From Cauispirillum nitrogeniifigens (lineage in GTDB: Bacteria > Pseudomonadota > Alphaproteobacteria > Rhodospirillales > Rhodospirillaceae): a stretch of DNA of 64,000 nucleotides. Within the stretch, counting starts at the first letter, position 1. Each line of letters opens with the position of its first letter. The stretch spans positions 186,001 to 250,000 of the forward strand of contig NZ_JBLOOT010000005.1 of the NCBI RefSeq assembly GCF_049800675.1, written 5' to 3'. This document shows positions 42,336 through 49,918 of the stretch, one piece after another. A program made the translations under genes and the position numbers. The notes beneath the pieces are model-generated. The model saw only the letters and a list, made by a program, of their open reading frames with translations. It made no database searches and was not told the origin of the DNA.

Positions 42336-45131
42336 ATGACTTCGCCCGCCGCCCCCTCCGCTCCCGGTCCAGCCGCCCCCGGCCCCTCCGAGGAACGCCG
42401 CATCCTGGTTCCGCCGGTGCCCGTGCTGGTGGCCGGACTCCGCCATGCCGTCATCCTGACGCCCGACGGCGAACTGGCGCGCCTGGACCCCGCCGCCGCC
42501 GCCCGCCGGGCGCGCGGCGAACGGCCGATGGTGGTGCACCTGCCGCATACGGCCGCCCGCCTGGCCAACACCGCCTTTCCCGGCCACGACATCCTCGAAC
42601 TCTGGGCCTTCGTCCGCCCGGCGCGCTTCTGCCTGCCGACCGCGCGCGGCGTCGTCGCCGCCCTGGGCATCCCGGTTCCGGCCGAGGACGAAGACCTGTG
42701 CCTGGCCCTGGTCGAGGTGGTGCGCCGCCTGCTGGCGGAACTGGGCGCCTGCTCGCGCAAGGACACCGCCCACGCCCGCTCCGCCGCCTGGGCCATGGCG
42801 CGCGGCGGCTGGGCGTGGGGGCCGTCGGTGCTGGCGGCGCTGGGGGTCCATGGCGACATGCCCCACCGCGCCAACGTCGGCGCCGGGCTGCGGGTGTGGG
42901 AGCGCCTGCCGGAGTTTTCCGAGCATGCCGTGGTGCCGCCGCCCGGCAGCAAGCCCGTCGACCCGGCCGAGGCCCGCGCCCGCCTCGCCACCCTGCTCGG
43001 CAGCGGGGCGGAAGACCGGCCGCAGCAGGCCGACTTCGCCAGCGCCTGCGCCAGCGCCTTCGCCCCGCGCGATATTGACGGCCACCCGCGCTTCGTGCTG
43101 GCCGAGGCCGGCACCGGCGTCGGCAAGACCCTGGGCTACGTCGCCCCGGCCAGCGTGTGGGCGGAAAAGAACGACGGCGCGGTGTGGATCTCCACCTACA
43201 CCCGCAACCTGCAACGCCAGCTCGACACCGAACTGGACCGCCTGTACCCCGACCCGTCGGACAAGCGCCGGCATGTGGTGGTGCGCAAGGGGCGGGAAAA
43301 CTACCTGTGCCTCCTGAACCTGGAGGAAGCCATCGGCCGCATCGAGGTCAACGCCGCCCACGCCGTGGCCCTCGGCCTGATGGCGCGGTGGGCGCTGGCG
43401 ACGCGCGACGGCGACATGGTCGGCGGCGACTTCCCCGGCTGGCTGGCCGATCTTGTCGGCCGCACCCAGACCCTGGGCCTGATGGACCGCCGGGGCGAAT
43501 GCGTGTTCGCCGCCTGCCCGCACTACTCGCGCTGCTTCATCGAACGCGCCGTGCGCAAGGCCAAGCGGGCGCGCATCGTCGTCGCCAACCACGCGCTGGT
43601 CATGGTGCAGGCGGCCCTGGGCGGATCGGCCGACGAAGGCACCCTGCCGACCCGCTTCGTTTTCGACGAGGGCCACCATGTCTTTGATGCCGCCGACGGC
43701 GCCTTCTCCGCCCACCTCACCGGCCTGGAGACGGCGGAGTTGCGGCGCTGGCTGCTCGGCGCCGAGGAATCCGGCCGCTCGCGCGCCCGTGGCCTGAAGC
43801 GCCGGGCCGAGGAACTCGTCACCGGCGACGACGATGCCGTCGATGCCCTGGACGCCGTGCTCAACGCCGCCGGCTGCCTGCCCGGCCCCGGCTGGCACAT
43901 GCGGCTGATCGACGGCGCCCCGCACGGCCCCACCGAGCGCTTCCTGCACCACGTCCGCCAGCAGGTCTACGCCCGCGCCCCGGACTCGCGCGGCCCCTAC
44001 TCGCTGGAGTGCGAAGTGGGCGAGCCGGTGCCGGGCCTGGAGGCGTCGGCCATCGAACTGGAACACGCCTACGCCGCCCTGACCAAACCGCTGACCGATC
44101 TGGTCAAGGCCCTGACCAAGCGCCTGGACGACGAGGCCGAGGACCTGGAGGCGGCTTCGCGCCTGCGCATCGAAAGCCTGGCCCGGTCGTTGGAACGCCG
44201 CGCCCTGCTGCCGGTGAAGGCGTGGCGGGCCATGCTCGACAGCCTGCACGAGGACACGCCGCCCGACTTCGTCGACTGGTTCGCCGTCGACCGCAGCGAC
44301 GGCCGCGACGTCGATGTCGGCATGCACCGCCACTGGGTCGACCCCACCCGCCCCTTCGCCAAATCGGTGGCCGAGGCGGCGCACGGCGTGCTGATCGCCA
44401 GCGCCACCCTGCGCGACGGGTCGGGCGATGCCGAGGCCGACTGGCAGGGGGCGGAGGCGCGCACCGGCGGCCTGCACCTGCCCGAGCCGCCGGTGCGGGC
44501 AGCCGTCGCCAGCCCCTTCCCCTACCCCGAGATCACCCGCGTGCTGGTCGTCACCGACGTGCGCAAGGACGCCCTGGATCAGGTCGCTGCGGCCTACCGC
44601 GAGCTGTTCCTGGCTGCCGGCGGTGGCGGGCTGGGGCTGTTCACCGCCATCTCGCGCCTGCGGGCGGTGCGCGAGAAGATCGCCGCGCCGCTGGACGACG
44701 CCGGCATCCCGCTCTACGCCCAGCACTGCGACGGCATGGACGTGTCCACCCTGGTCGACATCTTCCGCGCCGAGGAAGACGCCTGCCTGCTGGGCACCGA
44801 TGCCGTGCGCGACGGTGTCGACGTCCCCGGCCGCAGCTTGCGCCTGATCGTCTTCGACCGCGTGCCATGGCCGCGCCCCGACATCCTGCACAAGGCCCGG
44901 CGCGGACAGTTCGGTGGCCGGGGCTATGACGACGCCCTGACCCGCCTGAAGCTCAAGCAGGCGTTCGGCCGGCTGGTGCGGCGGGCCGGCGACCGGGGCG
45001 TGTTCGTGCTGCTCGACCCGATGATGCCGTCGCGCCTGCACGGCGCCTTCCCCGAGGGCGTGGAGGTCCAGCGCGTCGGCCTGGCCGAGGCCGTGCGCCT
45101 GACGCGCGGCTTCCTGGGCTCGCCCCAGTAA
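42336..45131 (+). CDS. DinG/XPD-family ATP-dependent DNA helicase
   Basis: 931 residues from the ATG at 42336; an upstream open stretch is over the recA terminator. Walker A EAGTGVGKTLGYVAPAS, a DExH-type FDEGHHVFD, and iron-sulfur cysteines within GECVFAACPHYSRCFIERA match the XPD-like superfamily 2 helicases of the DinG/YoaA group. The N-terminal 250 residues are an extra region of unclear fold. Likely unwinds forked or R-loop structures in the 5'-3' direction. Its position after recA fits a repair role, though a terminator separates them. Confidence 0.88.
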   Translation: MTSPAAPSAPGPAAPGPSEERRILVPPVPVLVAGLRHAVILTPDGELARLDPAAAARRARGERPMVVHLPHTAARLANTAFPGHDILELWAFVRPARFCLPTARGVVAALGIPVPAEDEDLCLALVEVVRRLLAELGACSRKDTAHARSAAWAMARGGWAWGPSVLAALGVHGDMPHRANVGAGLRVWERLPEFSEHAVVPPPGSKPVDPAEARARLATLLGSGAEDRPQQADFASACASAFAPRDIDGHPRFVLAEAGTGVGKTLGYVAPASVWAEKNDGAVWISTYTRNLQRQLDTELDRLYPDPSDKRRHVVVRKGRENYLCLLNLEEAIGRIEVNAAHAVALGLMARWALATRDGDMVGGDFPGWLADLVGRTQTLGLMDRRGECVFAACPHYSRCFIERAVRKAKRARIVVANHALVMVQAALGGSADEGTLPTRFVFDEGHHVFDAADGAFSAHLTGLETAELRRWLLGAEESGRSRARGLKRRAEELVTGDDDAVDALDAVLNAAGCLPGPGWHMRLIDGAPHGPTERFLHHVRQQVYARAPDSRGPYSLECEVGEPVPGLEASAIELEHAYAALTKPLTDLVKALTKRLDDEAEDLEAASRLRIESLARSLERRALLPVKAWRAMLDSLHEDTPPDFVDWFAVDRSDGRDVDVGMHRHWVDPTRPFAKSVAEAAHGVLIASATLRDGSGDAEADWQGAEARTGGLHLPEPPVRAAVASPFPYPEITRVLVVTDVRKDALDQVAAAYRELFLAAGGGGLGLFTAISRLRAVREKIAAPLDDAGIPLYAQHCDGMDVSTLVDIFRAEEDACLLGTDAVRDGVDVPGRSLRLIVFDRVPWPRPDILHKARRGQFGGRGYDDALTRLKLKQAFGRLVRRAGDRGVFVLLDPMMPSRLHGAFPEGVEVQRVGLAEAVRLTRGFLGSPQ

Positions 45132-45186
45132 GCACCCCCACGACAAAGCTGTCGACGCCCGCCCGCCTTCGGGATATGCAGGCGCC

Positions 45187-46305
45187 ATGAACGCCGACGA
45201 CGACCTTGAACTCTTCCTGGCAGCCCCGCCGGGCCTGGAACCCGTGCTCTGCGCCGAGGCCGCCGAGAAGGGCTTCCGCGCCCCCGTGGCCGGCCCCGGC
45301 GGCGTCACCGTGCGCGGCGGCTGGCCGGAGGTGTGGCGCGCCAACCTGGAACTGCGCGGCACCACCCGCGTGCTGGTGCGCATCGCCGCCTTCCGCGCCT
45401 TTCACCTCGCCCAGTTGGACAAGCGCGCGCGCCGCGTCGCCTGGGGCGAGGTGCTGCGCGCCGACGTGCCGGTGCATGTCGAGGCGACCTGCAAAGCCTC
45501 CAAGATCTACCACGCCGGCGCCGCCGCCCAGCGCATCCAGCGCGCCATCACCGAGGAACTGGGCGCCCCCGCCTCGGCCGAGGCCGAGGTGCGGATCAAG
45601 GCGCGCATCGACGACGACCTGTGCACCCTCAGCCTCGACACCTCCGGCGAGAGCCTGCACAAGCGCGGCCACAAGCCGGCCGTCAACAAGGCGCCGATGC
45701 GCGAAACCCTGGCCGCGCTGTTCCTGCGCCAGTGCGGCTTCGACGGCCGGGAGCCGGTGGTCGATCCCATGTGCGGGTCCGGCACCTTCGTGATCGAGGC
45801 GGCCGAGATCGCCGCCGGGCTGGCGCCGGGCCGGTCGCGGTCCTTCGCCTTCGAGCGGCTGGCGACCTTCGACGCCGCCGCCTGGGCCGCCCTGCGGCAG
45901 GACGGTCCGCGCGCGCGGCCCGTCGTCCGCTTCCACGGCAGCGACCGCGATGCCGGCGCCATCGCCATGAGCCGCGCCAACGCCGAGCGCGCCGGGGTGG
46001 CCGACCTGACCGACTTCCAGCAGCACGCCGTCAGCGACCTGACCCGGCCGGACGGTCCGCCGGGCCTGGTCATCGTCAACCCGCCCTATGGCACCCGCAT
46101 GGGCGAGGCCACCGATCTGGCGCCGCTGTACCGCGCCCTCGGCCAGACGCTGCGCAGCCGCTTTGCCGGCTGGCGCGTCGCCCTGGTGACCAGCGAACCG
46201 GCCCTGGCCCGCGCCACCGGCCTGCCGCTGACCCCGGCGGGACCGCCGGTTCCCCATGGCGGCCTGCGCGTCACCCTGTTCACCAGCCCGCCGCTGGCCG
46301 GATAG
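45187..46305 (+). CDS. RlmL-like THUMP-domain RNA methyltransferase
   Basis: 372 residues. An N-terminal THUMP-type region (about residues 50-150) precedes a SAM-dependent N2-guanine methyltransferase domain with VVDPMCGSGTFVIEAA and the catalytic NPPYGTRMG. It corresponds to the first half of E. coli RlmKL (YcbY), without the RlmK part, as is common in alphaproteobacteria. The probable target is a 23S rRNA guanine. Confidence 0.85.
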   Translation: MNADDDLELFLAAPPGLEPVLCAEAAEKGFRAPVAGPGGVTVRGGWPEVWRANLELRGTTRVLVRIAAFRAFHLAQLDKRARRVAWGEVLRADVPVHVEATCKASKIYHAGAAAQRIQRAITEELGAPASAEAEVRIKARIDDDLCTLSLDTSGESLHKRGHKPAVNKAPMRETLAALFLRQCGFDGREPVVDPMCGSGTFVIEAAEIAAGLAPGRSRSFAFERLATFDAAAWAALRQDGPRARPVVRFHGSDRDAGAIAMSRANAERAGVADLTDFQQHAVSDLTRPDGPPGLVIVNPPYGTRMGEATDLAPLYRALGQTLRSRFAGWRVALVTSEPALARATGLPLTPAGPPVPHGGLRVTLFTSPPLAG

Positions 46306-46471
46306 GCGCGGCGGAACAATTTCGCTCCGACGCGCGGACATTTTCGCGCCCGCCGTGTCCTAATTCCCGAAGACATGTTCCGGCACCGCCACGGTGCGCG
46401 ACGAGGGAGACGGGAAAATGCCGCCGCGAAATACCGCTTCACGCTTGTCTTGCACGATCACCAACATTGGT

Positions 46472-46503
46472 GGAATAACAGGGCCGGGGTGCGTATCGTC
46501 TGA
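46472..46503 (+). promoter_or_regulatory. Candidate ECF-type promoter
   Basis: GGAATAA (46472-46478) and CGTCTGA (46497-46503), spacer 18 bp, resemble ECF sigma promoters (GGAAC...CGTC). It lies 41 bp before the ECF sigma gene, the place expected for autoregulation. Confidence 0.5.
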
Positions 46504-46544
46504 GGCGCCGCGTCGGGGGACGTGCGGCAGGGGAGTGACGACGA

Positions 46545-47123
46545 ATGATTCCCAGAGGAACTGCTCCGGCGGCGGCGGGGACCGCCGACGCGTTCGCGCA
46601 GTTGGTCCGGGACGAGCAGAAGCGGGTCTACCATTTCCTGCTCAAACGGCTGGGCCACGCCGACGACGCGGCGGAATTGACCCAGGAGACATTTCTGCAC
46701 GCGCACCGCGCCTGGGCCTCCTTCCGGGGGGAGTCCAAGGCCAGCACGTGGCTGCTGGGCATCGCCCTGAACCTGGCGCGCAACCACGTCACCCGCAGCC
46801 CCTCGAAACGCTGGCGGCATCTCAGCGACGACGTCCTGGACGGGGTGGCGAGCCACGAACCCGACCCGGAGCGCGCCACCGCCAACCGCCGCCTGGTGCG
46901 GCGCCTGGCCGAGGCCATGGACGCCCTGCCGCCGGACATGCGCGACGTGTTCTCCTTGGTCTGCCTGGACGGGATGGCTTACGATGAAGCGGCCCGAACC
47001 CTCGGCATCCCCATCGGCACGGTGCGAAGCCGTGTCGCCCGTGCCCGTGCCGCCCTACGCGCCGCCGTCGGCGGGGGAGAGGAAGACAATGGCGTCTTGG
47101 AGGACCCCGCCCGTGTCGGATGA
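46545..47123 (+). CDS. ECF-type RNA polymerase sigma factor
   Basis: 192 residues. Region 2 (VYHFLLKRLGHADDAAELTQETFLHAHRA) and region 4 (MAYDEAARTLGIPIGTVRSRVARARAALR) are present with a short linker, so this is a two-domain group IV sigma factor. GGGGAG is the ribosome site. The next gene overlaps its last 35 bp and looks like its anti-sigma partner; three exporter-related genes follow without a gap. The likely targets are its own promoter and thus this operon. Confidence 0.9.
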   Translation: MIPRGTAPAAAGTADAFAQLVRDEQKRVYHFLLKRLGHADDAAELTQETFLHAHRAWASFRGESKASTWLLGIALNLARNHVTRSPSKRWRHLSDDVLDGVASHEPDPERATANRRLVRRLAEAMDALPPDMRDVFSLVCLDGMAYDEAARTLGIPIGTVRSRVARARAALRAAVGGGEEDNGVLEDPARVG

Positions 47124-47640
47124 ACCGGCTGACGACCTGCTGGAGCTGCTGGCCCGCGACCTCGACGGCGACCTCGACCCCGCCGGCCGCCTGGCGCTGT
47201 TCGCCCGGCTGGCCGACCGCCGCGACGCCCGCGACCTGCTGCGCTCCGCCGTCGAGTTCAAGCGGATGAGCGACACCCTGGCCCTGGCCTGCGATGCGGC
47301 GCCGGCCCCCGACATGGCCGGCTACATCATCGACGCCGTGGCCCGCGACAGCCAGGCCGCCGCCGCGCCGGTCCGCAAGTCCGGGGGCCTGCTCGGCGCC
47401 CTGCGCGATGCCTTCGCCGGGCGCGAGGACGGCCGGACCGACAGCGGCGCCGCCCGCCGCCTGGGGTCGATGGACCTGATGGGCGTGGTCGCCGGCACCG
47501 GCGCTTCGCCGGCCGAGGACGCCCCGCCCGCCCCGGCGGACGACGCCGCCGACACCGCACCGGAAGACGACGCCCGGAAGGACGACACCGGGAGGCACGG
47601 TTCCGGGAGGGACGGTTCCGGGAGGGACGGGGGGGCGTGA
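47089..47640 (+). CDS. Anti-sigma-like protein of the exporter operon
   Basis: 183 residues from the ATG at 47089 (GAGAGGAAG upstream), overlapping the sigma gene by 35 bp. The N-terminal 70 residues (LLELLARDLDGDLDPAGRLALFARLADR and AVEFKRMSDTL) resemble the helical anti-sigma domain, but no zinc-binding HxxxCxxC and no TM helix are present, so it would be soluble. The C-terminal third is acidic and low-complexity and ends in a GSGRDGSGRDG repeat encoded by tandem 15-bp units (about 47586-47632). Role as anti-sigma is inferred from position and N-terminal pattern. Confidence 0.65.
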   Translation: MASWRTPPVSDEPADDLLELLARDLDGDLDPAGRLALFARLADRRDARDLLRSAVEFKRMSDTLALACDAAPAPDMAGYIIDAVARDSQAAAAPVRKSGGLLGALRDAFAGREDGRTDSGAARRLGSMDLMGVVAGTGASPAEDAPPAPADDAADTAPEDDARKDDTGRHGSGRDGSGRDGGA

Positions 47641-47813
47641 GCGGCCAGCGCCTGTTCCGCGACGCCGCCACCCGCCGCGCCGGGGAGACGACGCGGGCGG
47701 ACGGTGTTCTCGCCCTGGTGCCGCCGGTCACCCGTCTGGCCCTCCTCGCCCTCGGCGTCGTCGGCCTGCTGGCGGCCCTGGCGGTGCTGCTGCTGACAGG
47801 CCCCGGCCCATGA
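47637..47813 (+). CDS. 58-residue one-TM protein, HlyD-adaptor N-terminus-like
   Basis: Starts at a GTG whose last two bases are part of the preceding stop (GTGA) and ends in an ATGA overlap with the C39 exporter gene; GGGAGGGACGGGGGGGC upstream is a strong ribosome site. The visible parts are a cytoplasmic RLFRDAATRRAGETTRADG segment and a TM helix from about residue 31 to 53 (VTRLALLALGVVGLLAALAVLLL). The LFRxxAxxR...TM layout resembles the start of NHLM-system HlyD-like secretion proteins, but the whole periplasmic adaptor is missing. The adjoining gene starts at once, so it is not a frameshifted longer gene. Confidence 0.65.
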   Translation: MSGQRLFRDAATRRAGETTRADGVLALVPPVTRLALLALGVVGLLAALAVLLLTGPGP

Positions 47814-49915
47814 GCCGCACCCCGGCCCTCCTCCAGATGGAGCCCGCCGAGTGCGGCGCCGTGGCGCTGGCCATCATCCTTGCCCACCACGGGCGGTGGG
47901 TGCCGGTGGAGGACCTGCGCGAAGCCTGCGGCGTGTCGCGCGACGGCAGCCGCGCCGCCCATGTCCTGGCCGCCGCCCAGGCCTTCGGCCTGACGGCGGA
48001 AGCCTTCCGCTGCGAACCCGACGACCTTGCCGCCCTGCCCATGCCGGCCATCGTGTTCTGGGAGATGAACCACTTCCTGGTGGTCGAGGGCCGGCGCGGC
48101 GGTTCCTGGCGGCTCAACGACCCGGCGCGCGGTCGCCTGACCATCGATGCCGCGACCTTCCACAAGGGCTTCACCGGCATCGCCCTGACCTTCCGCCCCG
48201 GTCCCGGCTTCACGCGCGGCGGTCGGGCGCCCAGCGCCTGGCGCGGGCTGCGCGCCGTGATGGGCGGCGGCGCCGTCCCGGTCGTGGCGGCCAGCGCGCT
48301 GGCGGTGGTGCTGCCGGGCCTGGCGATCCCGGCCGCCGCCCTGCTGGCGCTGGAAGGAACGCCGGCCGGCGCCCCTGACACGGCCCTCCACGCTCTGGGC
48401 GTCGGCGCCGTGCTGGCCGCCCTGGCGACGGCGCTGCACCACGGCCTGCTGGCGCGGCTGGAGGAGCGGGCGGCGGCGACCGGCGCCACCGCCTTCCTGC
48501 GCCGCGCCCTGCGCCTGCCGCTCGGCTTCCTCGCCCAGCGCTCCGGCGGCGAGGTGGCGGCCCGCGTCCAGGCCGTGGAGCGGGTCGCCGCCCTGGCCGC
48601 CGGGCCGCTGGCGGCGGGTCTTGTCGATGGCATCGCCGCCGGGGTGTTCCTGGCCGCCCTGACCCTGCTGGACCCACCGCTGGCCGCCCTGGCGGCGCTG
48701 GCCGGCGGCGGCATCCTGGCGGGCACCGCCGTGGCGGCGCGCCGTCTGGCCGCCCACGGGCAGCGGCGGCTGAACGAGGCGACCCGCCTGCGCGGCCTGG
48801 GCCTGCAAGGTCTTCAGATGATCGACACCCTCAAGGCCGATGGTGCCGAGGGCGCGCTGTTCGACCGCCTCGCCGCCCTGCGGGCCGGCATGCTGGCCGA
48901 GGATCAGGCCGCCGCCGGGATGCGGGCGCTGCTGGCCGGCCTGCCGGCGGGCCTGAGTCTGGCGGCGCTGGCCGCCGTGGCGGTGGCCGGGGCCGAGGGC
49001 GGCCGATCCATGGGCGACCTCGTGGCGGCGCTGGCGCTGACGGCGGCCATGCTGTTCCACCTCGCCCGGCTGGCCCGCCTCGCCGGTCCGGTGCAGGCGC
49101 TGCGGGCCGACCTGCGGCTGCTCGACGATGCCCTGGCCGCCCCCCTGGACGCCGAATTCCAGGCGTCACCCGCCGCCACCGCCCCCGCCGCGCCGCGCCT
49201 GCGCGGGCGGCTGGAACTGCGCGACGTGACCTTCGGCTACTCGCCCCTGGAGCCGCCCCTGCTGCGCGAGGTGTCCCTGGTGGTCGAGCCGGGCCGGCGG
49301 GTCGGCGTGGCCGGAGCGTCGGGGTCGGGGAAATCGACCCTCGGCCGGCTGGCCAGCGGTCTGGCGCGGCCGTGGAGCGGCAGCGTGCTGCTCGACGGCG
49401 TGCCGCTGCCCGACCTCCCGCGCGCGGCGCTGCGGCGGTCAGTGGCGGTGGTCGACCAGACGGCGGCGCTGTTCGAGGGCACCCTGCGCGACAACCTGAC
49501 CCTGTGGGACGACACCCTGCCCGACGAGCGCCTGGGCGAAGCCGCGCGCATCGCCGCCCTGCACGACTTCATCGCCAGCCGTCCCGGCGGCGCCGGCGCC
49601 CCGGTGGCCGAGGGCGGCCGCAACTTCAGCGGCGGGCAGGTGGCGCGGCTGGAGATCGCCCGCGCCGTGGTGCGCGACCCGGCACTGCTCATCCTCGACG
49701 AGGCCACCGCCGCCCTGGATGCCGAAACCGAGCGCACGGTGGCGGAGAACCTGCGCCGCGTCGGCTGTGCCACCCTCGTCATCGCCCATCGCTGGAGCGC
49801 CCTGCGCGACTGCGACGAGATCGTCGTGCTCGACGGCGGCCGCATCGTCCAGCGCGGCGCACCGGCCGACCTGCTGGCCGCCCCCGGCCCCTTCCGCGCA
49901 CTGATGGAGGGCTGA
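47810..49915 (+). CDS. NHLM/NHLP-type peptidase-ABC exporter (C39 + permease + ATPase)
   Basis: 701 residues. An N-terminal C39 peptidase (about 1-130) has its catalytic Cys in MEPAECGAVALAIIL, His in MNHFLVVEG and Asp in RLNDPARG. A six-TM exporter domain spans about residues 150-440, and the ATPase has Walker A GASGSGKST, signature FSGGQVARLEIARA and Walker B ALLILDEATAALD. C39-type exporters cut double-glycine leaders while exporting peptides. It is the first member of the exporter pair that marks nitrile-hydratase-leader peptide systems. It overlaps the preceding one-TM gene by 4 bp. Confidence 0.9.
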   Translation: MSRTPALLQMEPAECGAVALAIILAHHGRWVPVEDLREACGVSRDGSRAAHVLAAAQAFGLTAEAFRCEPDDLAALPMPAIVFWEMNHFLVVEGRRGGSWRLNDPARGRLTIDAATFHKGFTGIALTFRPGPGFTRGGRAPSAWRGLRAVMGGGAVPVVAASALAVVLPGLAIPAAALLALEGTPAGAPDTALHALGVGAVLAALATALHHGLLARLEERAAATGATAFLRRALRLPLGFLAQRSGGEVAARVQAVERVAALAAGPLAAGLVDGIAAGVFLAALTLLDPPLAALAALAGGGILAGTAVAARRLAAHGQRRLNEATRLRGLGLQGLQMIDTLKADGAEGALFDRLAALRAGMLAEDQAAAGMRALLAGLPAGLSLAALAAVAVAGAEGGRSMGDLVAALALTAAMLFHLARLARLAGPVQALRADLRLLDDALAAPLDAEFQASPAATAPAAPRLRGRLELRDVTFGYSPLEPPLLREVSLVVEPGRRVGVAGASGSGKSTLGRLASGLARPWSGSVLLDGVPLPDLPRAALRRSVAVVDQTAALFEGTLRDNLTLWDDTLPDERLGEAARIAALHDFIASRPGGAGAPVAEGGRNFSGGQVARLEIARAVVRDPALLILDEATAALDAETERTVAENLRRVGCATLVIAHRWSALRDCDEIVVLDGGRIVQRGAPADLLAAPGPFRALMEG

Positions 49916-49918
49916 GCC

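Noticed and set aside
46394..46987. Open frame with a CTITNIGGITGPGC-like segment before the sigma gene, considered as a peptide precursor
   Set aside because: It spans the candidate promoter and then overlaps the sigma gene in another frame, lacks a good ribosome site and has antisense-like composition.
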